Source: Streptomyces yatensis (GTDB taxonomy: Bacteria > Actinomycetota > Actinomycetes > Streptomycetales > Streptomycetaceae). From it: a DNA stretch of 64,000 bases. The position numbers and the translations under genes were made by a program. The notes below the pieces were generated by a model that made no database searches, was not told the origin of the DNA, and saw nothing but the letters and a program-made list of their open reading frames with translations. The stretch lies in the NCBI RefSeq assembly GCF_018069625.1, contig NZ_CP072941.1:310001-374000 (forward strand). The letters run 5' to 3'. Shown one piece after another: positions 16,161-24,991 of this stretch (position 1 is the first letter of the stretch; each line of letters opens with the position of its first letter).

Positions 16161-16779
16161 ATGCACCGTTCCATCGCGGCCGCCGCGGCGGTCGTCACAC
16201 TCACCGCCACCCTTGTGGCGTGCGGCGGTTCGGACATAGGTGTCGGCAAGGGCGGGCCCACGAAGAACACCGGCCCCCCCGGCCCCACCGAACCCGGCGG
16301 CGAGCAGGCGCCGGAGGCCGCGCCCAGCAGCGCGGGGCCGCCGGTCGGCAAGCTCGGCGACACTCTCGCGCTGGAGGGACTGGCCGTCTGGACACCACGG
16401 GCACGGTCCGGGCCGACTTCACGCTGAAGAGGTACGTGGACCGCGCCCAGGCGGAGGTCGCCTACTTCGAGGCTCCCGCCGGGGAGCGCCTGGTCGCGGC
16501 GGAGTTCTCGATCGTCGGCACGGGCACGGGCACCTACCACGACGCCGGGTACAGCGGGGCGAAGGTCATCGACTCGACGGGGAAGAAGTACATCGGCAAG
16601 CCCGGGTCCCCCACCGTCGGCGAGTCCCTGGACCTCTCGCTGGTCCTCCAGCCGGGCGAGCGGGCCGCCGGGTGGATCGTCTTCGACGTACCGGAGGGCG
16701 CGAAGATCACGGCCGTGACCTACCAGATGGACGCGACGGGCTCGACGAGGAGCGCGTGGGCAGGTGGAACCTCGGTTAG
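16161..16779 (+). pseudogene. Frameshifted secreted lipoprotein (DUF4352-like)
   Basis: The ATG at 16161 begins a lipoprotein signal (AAAAVVTLTATLVACGG, lipobox LVAC near residue 21) and a Pro/Gly-rich linker. At about 16388 the sense passes to another frame, where LDTTGTVRADFTLKRYVD and FDVPEGAKITAVTYQMDA continue a beta-rich extracellular domain like DUF4352. Near 16750 it shifts once more, into the frame ending GRWNLG and TAG at 16777-16779, a natural domain end. Both shifts fit single-base losses. In the unshifted frame the product stops after about 88 residues. Either it is a decayed gene or the assembly has two errors. Confidence 0.7.
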
Positions 16780-16860
16780 CGACTCCTACCCGGTCGCGGC
16801 TCGTCGGCGGTCTCAACAAGCTGCCACACACACCCACTTCTTGCCATATATGGTGGACGG

Positions 16861-17013
16861 GTGAGTTCACATGACCTGGAGCCCCGGCGTCCGTCCCCGC
16901 GGGTGGAAAAGATAGACAGCACGCTGGCGGTACTGATCATCATCGGGATCGCCTCGGGATCGTTCTGGCTGGCCTCGGGCCTCACCTCGTCCTACATGTG
17001 GCTGCTCACCTGA
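16861..17013 (+). CDS. Small single-pass membrane protein (50 residues)
   Basis: A GTG at 16861 opens a 50-codon frame: a charged N-terminus (SSHDLEPRRPSPRVEKIDS), then a hydrophobic span (LAVLIIIGIASGSFWLASGL) and a short polar end. The composition and the single transmembrane segment look like a genuine small membrane protein. A strong terminator hairpin follows 22 bases after its stop. The ribosome site (GGTGGACG just upstream) is only moderate. No function can be assigned. It does not resemble the broken lipoprotein gene before it. Confidence 0.55.
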   Translation: MSSHDLEPRRPSPRVEKIDSTLAVLIIIGIASGSFWLASGLTSSYMWLLT

Positions 17014-17034
17014 CACGCGGCACGATGGTCAGCG

Positions 17035-17064
17035 GGCCCGGGGCATGAGGCGTCGCCCCGGGCC
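17035..17064. terminator. Bidirectional terminator hairpin
   Basis: GGCCCGGGGC (17035-17044) and GCCCCGGGCC (17055-17064) form a perfect 10-base-pair stem with a 10-base loop. It stands between the rightward small gene and the stop of the leftward GH95-like gene, as a shared terminator for converging transcripts would. Confidence 0.7.
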
Positions 17065-17083
17065 GCTGGGAGGGGAGCCGGGT

Positions 17084-19435
17084 TCAGTCCGGCAGTCCCC
17101 ACGGCTTCGCGTCGCCGATGGCCGGTACGTCGCGCGGTCGCAGCTCCGGGTGGGCGCCGCGCGGGGCGACGACGGCCGTCTCGTCGCGGCCGAGCGGGAT
17201 CTCGATACGGCCGGGTCCGGTCTCCCGGTACCGCAGCCGGCGGCCGTGCTCGTCCCGTACGTCGACGGCGCCGGCGATTCCGTGGTGCAGCACCAGTGGC
17301 GCGCCCGCCTCGCTGTGCACCCGCACCCACCGGGTCCTGCCGCCGGCGCGGTCCGCGTCGACGAGGAACGCGCCCTGGGCGCGCAGGGCCTGGAACGAGA
17401 CGTCCGGCCAGCGCCGTGACACGGAGGGAAAGACCCGGACGACGCCGCCATGGCTCTGTATGCCCATGTCGAGGATCGACTGGGCCGTGCTCAGAGGGCT
17501 CTCGATGCCCAGGTTGGTGTCCTCCGCGTACATGGTGTTCGCGGTCATGTAGCAGTCCATGTAGGACTCGTCGAAGAGGTTCCCGGTGAAGGTGGTGAGG
17601 AAGTCGAGGGCGTCCTCGGGCCGCCCCATCCGCGACGCCATCGAGGAGGCCGCCGCGTAGCTGTACCCCGCCCACAGGCTGCGGTCCTCGGTCCAGTGGT
17701 CGAAGGTGGTGCGCATGATGTCCCGGTCGGCCGGACGGTCCCAGGTGAGCTCGTGCAGCGGGTACAGCCACAGCATGTGGGAGAAGTGGCGGTGGGAGTC
17801 GGCGAGCGGTGTGCCGGCGCCGATCGTGACACCGGTCGCGTCGCGCGGGTAGTCGACCAGACGCCGCAGGATCTCCCGCCAGCGGCCGGCGCGCGGGTTG
17901 TCCGTGCGGAGGATGCGCAGGCAGTCCAGGAGCGTGGCGCAGCCCCAGCGGAGCAAGGAGAGGTCGTAGGTGCAGTCCACCGCGTCCGCGTACTCCGGAG
18001 ACCGGGTGAGCGGCAGATGCAGCTTGCCGTCACCGCCCTCGTGGAGGAAGTGGTCGTAGTAGTTCACCGCTTTGACGAGGATCGGGTAGAGGACGTCGCG
18101 CACGATGCGGATGTCCATGGTGTGGCGGTAGCTGAGCCAGACGTTGTGCATGGCCCAGGAGAGGTTGCCGTTGTTGTCGGTCTTGGTGGCGGTGCCGGGG
18201 ACGCCGACGGTGTGGGTGCCGGGGCGCAACGTCCAGTCGGAGGGGTGGGCGAGGGCGTAGATCTGCTCGTTCGGGATCTCGGGCGGGAGGGACAGCGGCA
18301 GATTCTTCTCGAAGTCCCTGAAGGCGGAGGTGACGGAGTCGAGTTCGAGGTGGTTGGAGCCCTGGATGAGCCAGGTGGCGATCTGGACGTTCAGGTTCCA
18401 CCAGACCGCGGTCCAACTCCCTCCGGTCTCCGGGTACCAGGGTCCCCACTCGGACATCGAGGGTCCTCCGGCGCGGGTGGCGCAGGCGGCCTTGTAGAGC
18501 TGGATCCAGTAGAAGTCCTGGATCCGCTTGTCGGGCACGGAGAGCAGGCTGCGCCGGTAGAAGCGGTTCCACCAGCCGCGGTGTACGCGCACCAGCTCGT
18601 CCGGGTCCTCGGCCAGCGTGCGCGCCACCTCGGCCACGGCGAGTTGGGTGGTCTTCGCGAGGTCCTCGGGGTAGCGGTAGACGATGTGCGCGGCGAGCAG
18701 CCTGCCGGTGCCGACGCGGCGTTCGCGCCATGCGGTGGCCCAGCCGCCGCCGGCGATCAGCGGCTGTTCGACGTAGTGGGTGGCGCCCGTGGAGCCGGTG
18801 CGGGGGTCGGGGTTGCCGGTGTAGTCGGCGGGCTTGCCCTTCGTCCGGGGCGAGGCGGCGGGCAGCCAGGTGAACGACCAGGCCGCGCTCTCCTCGCCCG
18901 CGCTCGGCCGGGTGGAGATCAGCAGCGCGGTACGGGCGTTGTGCACCAGCATCGAGAAGCGGACGCTGCCCCGGGTGGTGGTGACGGTGCCGGTCAGCTC
19001 GGCGTCCCAGATGTCGAGCGTCCAGTCGACGCCGGTCACCTCTCCGGCGAGGGTGAGGTCGAAGTGGCCGATGGGCAGCCGTGAGTAGCCGTAGGTGGCG
19101 GCCCACTGGGGGCGCTGGTCCTGTACGTGATAGTGGCTGACCATCACTTTCACGGAGTTGGCCGTGGCGCCCCGGTAGACGTTCGCCCCGAGCAGCCCGT
19201 TGCCGAGGAAGGGGCCGTCCTTCCAGTCGCCGGGCAGCCGCCGCCACCGCAGGGCGGCCGCCCTGGCCAGCCGCTCGGACAGGCTGCCCGCCTCGTCGGC
19301 GCCTCGGGGCGCGGCCCAGGCGGTGCCGGCTCCGCCCAGCGGGCCCGCGGCCCCGAGCGCCACCGCCGACCCGGCTGCGGCCGCCGAGCCGATCACACCT
19401 CTTCGAGAGATCCCGTTCCCTGTCGTTGGGGTCAC
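17084..19435 (-). CDS. Secreted GH95-like glycoside hydrolase
   Basis: A 783-residue exported enzyme. The GTG at 19435 follows GGGAGG with 8-base spacing and gives a twin-arginine signal (ISRRGVIGSAAAAGSAVALG) cut near AWA. The N-terminal beta-sandwich includes GNGLLGANVYRG, and the helical barrel begins near residue 270. WNLNVQIATWL near 375 corresponds to the NxNxQ segment and DSHRHFSHMLWLYPLHEL near 545 to the HRHxSH segment of GH95 alpha-L-fucosidases and galactosidases. Length fits the family. It stands alone between a terminator and a divergent promoter region. Sugar specificity within GH95 cannot be read from the sequence. Confidence 0.75.
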   Translation of the reverse strand: MTPTTGNGISRRGVIGSAAAAGSAVALGAAGPLGGAGTAWAAPRGADEAGSLSERLARAAALRWRRLPGDWKDGPFLGNGLLGANVYRGATANSVKVMVSHYHVQDQRPQWAATYGYSRLPIGHFDLTLAGEVTGVDWTLDIWDAELTGTVTTTRGSVRFSMLVHNARTALLISTRPSAGEESAAWSFTWLPAASPRTKGKPADYTGNPDPRTGSTGATHYVEQPLIAGGGWATAWRERRVGTGRLLAAHIVYRYPEDLAKTTQLAVAEVARTLAEDPDELVRVHRGWWNRFYRRSLLSVPDKRIQDFYWIQLYKAACATRAGGPSMSEWGPWYPETGGSWTAVWWNLNVQIATWLIQGSNHLELDSVTSAFRDFEKNLPLSLPPEIPNEQIYALAHPSDWTLRPGTHTVGVPGTATKTDNNGNLSWAMHNVWLSYRHTMDIRIVRDVLYPILVKAVNYYDHFLHEGGDGKLHLPLTRSPEYADAVDCTYDLSLLRWGCATLLDCLRILRTDNPRAGRWREILRRLVDYPRDATGVTIGAGTPLADSHRHFSHMLWLYPLHELTWDRPADRDIMRTTFDHWTEDRSLWAGYSYAAASSMASRMGRPEDALDFLTTFTGNLFDESYMDCYMTANTMYAEDTNLGIESPLSTAQSILDMGIQSHGGVVRVFPSVSRRWPDVSFQALRAQGAFLVDADRAGGRTRWVRVHSEAGAPLVLHHGIAGAVDVRDEHGRRLRYRETGPGRIEIPLGRDETAVVAPRGAHPELRPRDVPAIGDAKPWGLPD

Positions 19436-19776
19436 GTATGTGCCTCCCATCTCCGGTGGTGAACTACCCGGCATGGTGCAGGCCGTAGGAGCCACAGGGG
19501 AAGACCTCCGACGTATCGGAATTCGGAAGTTCCCATATCCGCAGATGAATTGGACCTATCCCGTCACTTCGAAGCGACGAAGGGCATCAGCCAGCCGATG
19601 TATATCCCTTCCTCACGCAGACCGCCGCCACTGGCCACCGGACACTCCACGTCCGCGTCATATGTTGTCCAAATCCCGTCAATTCCGCCTACTGGCCGAC
19701 TGTCTAGAGTCCCTCACCGTGGGACCCCGCCGTCGGCCGGCTGCGGGGAACGGTCACGACACTCATGGGAGCCAGA
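19436..19776. other. Divergent promoter region
   Basis: This 341-base gap separates the leftward GH95-like gene from the rightward PhoX-like gene. It is noticeably more AT-rich than its neighbours (for example 19500-19700), as expected for promoters. TTGTCC and TACTGG near 19665-19695 could be promoter hexamers for the rightward gene, but the spacing is poor. I see no gene, repeat or clear operator. Confidence 0.5.
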
Positions 19777-20934
19777 GTGAAACGTCGCACCCTCCTGCGT
19801 GCCGCCGTCATCGGCGGCTCCTCGGCAGCTTTCGGCGGAACCCTGTGGCGCGGCGCCGCGTACGCCGCACCGGCGCAGCCGGGCGCCGGCCCGTACGGAG
19901 CACTGGGTTCGCCGGACGCCAATCGCGTACGGCTTCCCGCCGGGTTCACCAGCCGGGTCATCGCCCGTTCCCGGCAGACGGTCGCCGGCACCTCGTACAC
20001 CTGGCACGACGCCCCGGACGGCGGGGCCTGTTATGCCGACGGCAGCGGCTGGATCTATGTCTCCAACTCGGAGATCAACCCGTCGGGCGGGGCGAGCGCG
20101 GTGAGGTTCTCCTCGACCGGGACGGTCACCGGCGCCTACCGCGTCCTCTCCGGTACCCGGCAGAACTGCGCGGGAGGCAAGACCCCGTGGAACACCTGGC
20201 TGTCCTGTGAGGAGGTCGACCGCGGCTATGTGTACGAGACCGACCCCTGGGGCGTGAAGGCCGCGGTGCGGCGCGACGCGATGGGGCGCTTCAAGCACGA
20301 GGCCGCGGCGGCCGATCCCGTCCGCCGGACCCTCTACCTGACCGAGGACGTCACGGACGGCTGCTTCTACCGATTTACCCCGGCGACGTGGGGTGACCTG
20401 TCCTCCGGCAGGCTGGAGGTCATGGTCGCCGGTTCCGGCACCAGTGGCTCCGTCACCTGGGCGACCGTACCGGACCCGACCGGCGCCACCGCCACCCGCA
20501 ACCAGGTGGCCGGGGCCAAGCGGTTCAACGGTGGCGAAGGGTGTTACTACGCGAACGACACCTGCTGGTTCACCACCAAGGGCGACAACCGGGTGTGGCA
20601 GTACGACGCGGCCGCCCAGACGATCGAACTGGCCTATGACGATTCGCTGGTGACCGGCGGCACGGCCCCGCTGACCGGTGTGGACAACGTCACCGGGGCC
20701 GCCTCCGGCGATCTGTTCGTGGCCGAGGACGGCGGGAACATGGAGATCTGTGTCATCACCCCGGACGATGTGGTGGCCCCGTTCCTGCGCATCGACGGCC
20801 AGTCGGGCTCGGAGATCACCGGCCCGGCGTTCTCGCCGGACGGCACGCGGCTGTACTTCTCCAGCCAGCGCGGCACCAGCGGCAGCTCGTCGGGCGGTAT
20901 CACCTATGAGGTGACGGGGCCGTTCCGCGGCTGA
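19777..20934 (+). CDS. Secreted DUF839/PhoX-like phosphatase family protein
   Basis: A 385-residue exported protein. The start is placed at GTG 19777, which has TGGGAG just upstream; an ATG at 19765 lacks a ribosome site. The twin-arginine signal reads KRRTLLRAAVIGGSSAAFGG and ends near AYA. The mature part has beta-propeller-like repeats, with TWHDAPDGGACYADGSGWIYVSNSE, NTWLSCEEVDRGYVYE and FKHEAAAADPVRRTLYLTED, typical of DUF839 proteins related to the calcium/iron-dependent alkaline phosphatase PhoX. It is shorter than full PhoX enzymes. No Pho-box pair is visible upstream, so phosphate control is unproven. Confidence 0.8.
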   Translation: MKRRTLLRAAVIGGSSAAFGGTLWRGAAYAAPAQPGAGPYGALGSPDANRVRLPAGFTSRVIARSRQTVAGTSYTWHDAPDGGACYADGSGWIYVSNSEINPSGGASAVRFSSTGTVTGAYRVLSGTRQNCAGGKTPWNTWLSCEEVDRGYVYETDPWGVKAAVRRDAMGRFKHEAAAADPVRRTLYLTEDVTDGCFYRFTPATWGDLSSGRLEVMVAGSGTSGSVTWATVPDPTGATATRNQVAGAKRFNGGEGCYYANDTCWFTTKGDNRVWQYDAAAQTIELAYDDSLVTGGTAPLTGVDNVTGAASGDLFVAEDGGNMEICVITPDDVVAPFLRIDGQSGSEITGPAFSPDGTRLYFSSQRGTSGSSSGGITYEVTGPFRG

Positions 20935-20954
20935 CGGTCTGCGGTGAACCGGAG

Positions 20955-20994
20955 CCGGAGCCGCTGCCTGGCGAGCGCCCGGCGGCGGCTCCGG
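20955..20994. terminator. Hairpin between converging PhoX-like and LCP genes
   Basis: CCGGAGCCGC (20955-20964) pairs with GCGGCTCCGG (20985-20994) over 10 perfect base pairs with a 20-base loop that can pair further. It lies 20 bases after the rightward stop and 40 bases from the leftward stop at 21035, so it can serve both genes. Confidence 0.65.
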
Positions 20995-21034
20995 AGTACG
21001 GGCAGCAGACCGTCCGGCCGCCGCCCGGCGGGGT

Positions 21035-22156
21035 TCACCGGGTGTCGGTCACGGTGACCGGCTCGTCGTTCTTGAGCTCCTGCACAAGCTGTCCGACCTT
21101 GGCCTTGTCCCACTGGAGGTTGCCGCCGACGCTGCCGGAGACGGGCATGTTCATCGACTTGCCGTCGCTGCCGGTGACGTCCTGCATGGCGAAGAACATC
21201 TTGGCCAGGTAGTAGGGGTTCATGTCCTTGTCGACGATGAGGGTTCCCAGTCCGGCTTCCATGGTGGGGTAGAGCCTGAAGGGGTTCAGGAGCGTGCCGG
21301 GCGTCGCGGTCTGGCCGGCCAGCGCGGAGAGGAACTTCTGCTGGTTCTTGGTGCGCTCCAGGTCGCTGGTGGCGAACGCGTGCCGGGTGCGGACGAACGC
21401 GAGCGCCTGCCGGCCGTTCAGCGTCTGCTCGCCCGCGTCGAAGTCGGCGCCGGACCACTTGTCCTTGAAGCCCTTGTCGAGGGTCATGTCGACGCCGCCG
21501 ATGGAGTCGACGATGTTGGCGAAGCCGGAGAACCCGACCTCCGCGTAGTGGTCGATGTGCAGACCGGTGTTGTACTCGACGGTGCGGACCAGGAGCTGTG
21601 GGCCGTCGATGGCGTACGCGGCGTTCAGCTTGTTGTCGCCCAACGGGCCCTTGATGTCCCCGGACTCGGAGCCGCGGAACTTCGGGATGGTCACGTTCGA
21701 GTCGCGCGGCAGCGATATGAGTGACGGGCCGGACGCGCCGTCGTGCAGGATCATCATCGAGTCCGTGCGGTTGCCGTCGGCGGAGCCCGTGTGCAGGTCC
21801 TTCTTCTGCTGGTCCGACATGCCCTCGCGGCTGTCGGAACCCACGATCAGATAGTTGGTGCCCTCCCCCGTGCCGGGGCGGTCGACCACCTTGCTGAGGT
21901 CGACTTCCTTGCGCAGCTCGGAGTCGGCCCAGAAGTACGTTGCCACCGAGACGACCAGCAGAACGAGGACCAAGGCGACCAGGACACGTATGACCGTCCT
22001 GCCACGGCGGCGGCGCGGCCTGCCGCGGTGCCCACCACCGTGCTCCTCGTACGGGAACTCATCCGGTGGGTGCGTGCCGCCGGTACCCGGCGCGGCGTTT
22101 CCCCATCCAGAGGGGTGCGCGAAGTCGGGATTTCTGCTGTCGGTCCGTGGATGCAT
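21035..22156 (-). CDS. LytR-CpsA-Psr (LCP) family cell-wall glycopolymer transferase
   Basis: A 373-residue membrane-anchored protein. A proline/glycine-rich, basic cytoplasmic tail (about 55 residues) is followed by one transmembrane helix (VIRVLVALVLVLLVVSVATYF) and an extracellular LCP domain. Conserved features include VGSDSREG, the Arg-Asp pair in RTDSMMILH and SLPRDSNVTIP, and FVRTRHAFATSDLERTKNQQ, which bind the polyprenyl pyrophosphate head group. The family attaches teichoic-acid-like or other glycopolymers to peptidoglycan. The ATG at 22156 is chosen because the tail begins with normal codons there; its ribosome site is weak. It is monocistronic. Confidence 0.9.
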   Translation of the reverse strand: MHPRTDSRNPDFAHPSGWGNAAPGTGGTHPPDEFPYEEHGGGHRGRPRRRRGRTVIRVLVALVLVLLVVSVATYFWADSELRKEVDLSKVVDRPGTGEGTNYLIVGSDSREGMSDQQKKDLHTGSADGNRTDSMMILHDGASGPSLISLPRDSNVTIPKFRGSESGDIKGPLGDNKLNAAYAIDGPQLLVRTVEYNTGLHIDHYAEVGFSGFANIVDSIGGVDMTLDKGFKDKWSGADFDAGEQTLNGRQALAFVRTRHAFATSDLERTKNQQKFLSALAGQTATPGTLLNPFRLYPTMEAGLGTLIVDKDMNPYYLAKMFFAMQDVTGSDGKSMNMPVSGSVGGNLQWDKAKVGQLVQELKNDEPVTVTDTR

Positions 22157-22827
22157 GCCCGACAGTGTGCATTCCTCGCCCGGCTGAAACGCAAATGGCG
22201 GAGGGGATGCGCCTCGGAGTGTTTCCAATTTGATACACAACTCCACGGCGGGCAGCGAAAAGCGCACAGCCGATATTTCCCATCAGCTGTGACCGAGCAA
22301 GTGGAGGCTCTGCGGCCACCCTACATTTTGGACATTACCTGTGTGTTCTCCCGGCGGACCTCCGGCTCTCGTGTGCTGGCGTTCTGGGATTTGCCGCGTA
22401 CGGTTGGGGCGTGGCTCCACACACCACTCCACGGCGGTGATGACGGTGCCATCACATACAGCGCCGGGGGCGCGGATCGTGTTACTCGGCCGGAATCGGA
22501 CGGGGCCTGCCGGGCGAAAATGGCCAGGAGTAACACGCGTTTACGGTACGGCGCTGTAGGTACTGCCGACTGGTCATCGGCGCGCGTCCTCCCTGATCGA
22601 TCTCCGGTCCCCCCCGGGTGCAGGGACAGCAGGACGCGTGGCGCGGGCGGGTACACGCTATCCGCCCGCGCCCTCCTTGAGCCCCCTGTCGGCCCCAGCT
22701 GCCGGCATCGCCCGCGCGGGGCATCGCCGCTGGTCGCCGCAGGGTCCGGAGCGGCCGTCCGCCCGAACACGGCGGCGGCCGGCACCCCTCGGCACGAGAA
22801 GGGGTACCGGCCGCCGGGCGTGCGGAG
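22157..22827. other. 671-base region without supported gene
   Basis: The right part of this gap holds a strong terminator hairpin (22773-22816). The part from 22190 to 22380 is AT-rich for this genome and should contain the LCP promoter. Several short frames cross the region on both strands but none has a ribosome site, normal third-position bias through its length, or a recognisable product. Confidence 0.5.
22773..22816. terminator. Long GC-rich terminator hairpin
   Basis: CGGCGGCCGG (22773-22782) pairs with CCGGCCGCCG (22807-22816); after one mismatch ACCCC (22784-22788) pairs with GGGGT (22801-22805), leaving a 12-base loop. It lies 12 bases beyond the stop of the leftward small membrane protein gene and is the strongest hairpin noted in the window. 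Confidence 0.75.
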
Positions 22828-23229
22828 TCAGAGCCGTCGCACCCAGGCGGCGGCGCCGTGCCCGATCGCCAGATAAATCACCGCGGGCAGTGCGTAGTTG
22901 AAGAAGACCCGCACGGATTCCGTGTCCATCGTGAAGATGTCCTGTGACCAGCCGGCGAGCCAGTCCGCTACACCGTGCACGAAGTCGACGAAGACATTCG
23001 CCTGATTCGCGTCGAGCATGTACAGCAGGATCCACAACGCCAGAAAACCCGCGGCAATGTCTGCGACGGTGTGAATGACCAACGCTGTCCTGTCTGCACC
23101 CAGACCCCCTCGATTGCCCGCCCGACGCTGATTGTCCGGGGGATAGCCGGCCGGGCCGGCGTGGTATGGGCGATTTCCGTCGCTGTTGTACTGGCTGTTA
23201 TCCGCTATGCGGTCATGGGGGTAACTCAT
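22828..23229 (-). CDS. Small two-pass membrane protein, unknown function
   Basis: A 133-residue protein. The first 45 residues are hydrophilic, rich in Asn, Gly and Pro. Two hydrophobic segments follow: VIHTVADIAAGFLALWILLYML (near 51-72) and VFFNYALPAVIYLAIGHGAAAW (near 108-129), separated by an acidic stretch (HGVADWLAGWSQDIFTMDTE). Both ends are probably cytoplasmic. GGGGGAG lies 5 bases before the ATG, so the start is firm. Similar tail-plus-two-helix proteins are common in Streptomyces, but I do not recognise a function. Confidence 0.75.
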   Translation of the reverse strand: MSYPHDRIADNSQYNSDGNRPYHAGPAGYPPDNQRRAGNRGGLGADRTALVIHTVADIAAGFLALWILLYMLDANQANVFVDFVHGVADWLAGWSQDIFTMDTESVRVFFNYALPAVIYLAIGHGAAAWVRRL

Positions 23230-23417
23230 GAGGCTCCCCCTTGCCGGGCCAGCCCACCCGAAACCTTCTTCACACTCGTTTCACACCGGTGTTCCCGGGG
23301 CGTTATGAAATTCACCGAGAACCGGCCTCATCCGGAGTAATTTGATGCAACTTCAGTTCTCTTGGAGCGGTGTGGACGGCATGGTCGGGCGCGTGGGCTC
23401 CGTCCGGCCGAGCGCAT

Positions 23418-23458
23418 CCGAAACGAGCCGGGGCGCCGGGTGAACACCCCTGTTTCGG
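23418..23458. terminator. Nested hairpin downstream of esterase operon
   Basis: CCGAAAC (23418-23424) pairs with GTTTCGG (23452-23458), and inside this GGGTG (23438-23442) pairs with CACCC (23445-23449) around a two-base loop. It lies about 70 bases past the leftward esterase stop at 23525. The remaining 23230-23524 gap contains the promoter of the small membrane protein and no supported gene. Confidence 0.45.
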
Positions 23459-23524
23459 CGGGGATCCCGCCATCGGGGAAGGCTATCGTCCACCTGGTCC
23501 GGCTGACGGACACCGTCGCCTCCG

Positions 23525-24970
23525 CTAGTCCAGCGGGCACCTCGTGAGCAGTGTCGCGGGATCCGCGTCGGCCGGGCGCTGAACGGTGTGGTCCGCCGGG
23601 GGGCGGCCCTTTCCGGTCAGCCACTGTTCCAGTGCCACGAAGGCGGAGCGGTGGCAGGGGACGATCGGGCGGAGCTTGTCGGGGTAGGCGTCGACGAGGG
23701 AGTCGACGTGGGTGCCGTCCTCGATACGGTAGTAGCGCAGCAGCGCGCCCCGGCCGGCCCGGCGCACCATGCGGGCGTAGACGTCCGAGTCCTTGCTGAT
23801 GGGCAGCAGCGCGTCGAGGGTGCCGTGCAGGGTGATCAGCGGTTTGCCGATGCGTCCGGTCAGTGCGATGCGCTCGACGGCGCGGTGGACCGCGGGCGGC
23901 CGGGTGGCGTAGTCGTAGTCGGCGTCACAGCCGGGGGTGCCCGGGGCGCAGTAGGGGGTGCCCGCCTCGGCCGCCCCGTCGAAGTCCGGGTCGGCTTCCT
24001 CGCGGTAGATGCGCTGGGTCAGGTCCCAGTAGACCTGGTGGTGGTAGGGCCACAGAAACTCCGAGCCCGCCGGGTAGCCGGCCTTGCGCATGGCCTTCCG
24101 GGCGTCCTCGGCTCCGGCCCCGCCGGCCGCGTACACCGGGTAAGCGCGCAGCGCGGGCGGCAGGAAGGTGAGCGGGTTGGGGCCGTCGGAGCGCCATAGG
24201 GTGCCCTCCCAGTCCACTCCCCCGTCGTACAGCTCGGGGTGGTTCTCCAGCTGCCAGCGCACCAGGTAGCCGCCGTTGGACAGGCCGGTGGCGAGAGTGC
24301 GGACGGGGGGCCGGTGATACCGCTGGGTGACGACGCCCCGGGCGGCGCGGGTGAGCTGGGTGACGCGCTCGTTCCACTCGGCGATGGCGCCACCGGGCCC
24401 GCGGCCGTCGCGGTAGAAGGCGGGGCCGGTGTTGCCCTTGTCCGTGGCGGCGAAGGCGTAGCCGCGGGAGAGCACCCAGTCGGAGATCGCGCGGTCGTTG
24501 GCGTACTGCTCGCGGTTGGCCGGGGTTCCGGAGACCACCAGACCGCCGTTCCAGTGGTCGGGCAGCCGGATGACGAACTGCGCGTCGTGGTTCCAGCCGT
24601 GGTTGGCGTTGGTGGTCGAGGTGTCGGGGAAGTAGCCATCGATCTGGATCCCGGGAACGCCGCTCGGTGTGGGCAGCCCCTCGGGGGTGAGTCCCGCGAA
24701 GTCGGCCGGATCGGTGTGGCCCGAGGCCACCGTTCCGGCCGTGGTCAATTCGTCCAGGCAGTCGGCCTGTTGGTGGGCCGCGCCCGGTACGTGCGGCAGG
24801 GCGGATCCGGGGCAGCGGCCGCCCGGTGTCCCCTCCGCGCCGGCCGCGGGCACCGCCGCGGCCGATGCGACGACGAGCACACAGGCGCCCACGAGCGACA
24901 GTACTCCGAGGGCGGCGTGCCGTCCGGGCCGTCCGCGGGGTGGGGCGGAGGCCGTGCGGGGTGAAGACAT
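23525..24970 (-). CDS. Secreted alpha/beta hydrolase, 3-hydroxybutyrate oligomer hydrolase-like
   Basis: A 481-residue exported protein. The N-terminus has basic residues and a hydrophobic segment (LGVLSLVGACVLVVASAAA) ending near AGA, a Sec-type signal. The nucleophile motif is GLSNGG near residues 227-232 in TLATGLSNGGYLVRWQL; a late GTHVDSLVDAYPD can supply the catalytic His, and HGTLDALLP an Asp. The length, the N-x-G elbow and the Cys-rich start resemble D-3-hydroxybutyrate oligomer hydrolases and tannase-like esterases. It follows the depolymerase-like gene by 21 bases behind GGAGGAG, so the two form an operon. The oligomer-hydrolase role is inferred from that pairing. Confidence 0.65.
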   Translation of the reverse strand: MSSPRTASAPPRGRPGRHAALGVLSLVGACVLVVASAAAVPAAGAEGTPGGRCPGSALPHVPGAAHQQADCLDELTTAGTVASGHTDPADFAGLTPEGLPTPSGVPGIQIDGYFPDTSTTNANHGWNHDAQFVIRLPDHWNGGLVVSGTPANREQYANDRAISDWVLSRGYAFAATDKGNTGPAFYRDGRGPGGAIAEWNERVTQLTRAARGVVTQRYHRPPVRTLATGLSNGGYLVRWQLENHPELYDGGVDWEGTLWRSDGPNPLTFLPPALRAYPVYAAGGAGAEDARKAMRKAGYPAGSEFLWPYHHQVYWDLTQRIYREEADPDFDGAAEAGTPYCAPGTPGCDADYDYATRPPAVHRAVERIALTGRIGKPLITLHGTLDALLPISKDSDVYARMVRRAGRGALLRYYRIEDGTHVDSLVDAYPDKLRPIVPCHRSAFVALEQWLTGKGRPPADHTVQRPADADPATLLTRCPLD

Positions 24971-24991
24971 CCGATTCTCCTCCGAGCGCCT

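Noticed and set aside
21020..21045. A GTTCACC sequence as a Pho box near the PhoX-like gene
   Set aside because: It is a single copy at the end of the LCP gene, not a tandem pair, and lies downstream rather than upstream of the PhoX-like gene.
22190..22790. Several short frames in the gap behind the LCP gene
   Set aside because: None has a ribosome site, consistent codon bias or recognisable protein features, and the strong hairpin at the right end fits non-coding sequence.
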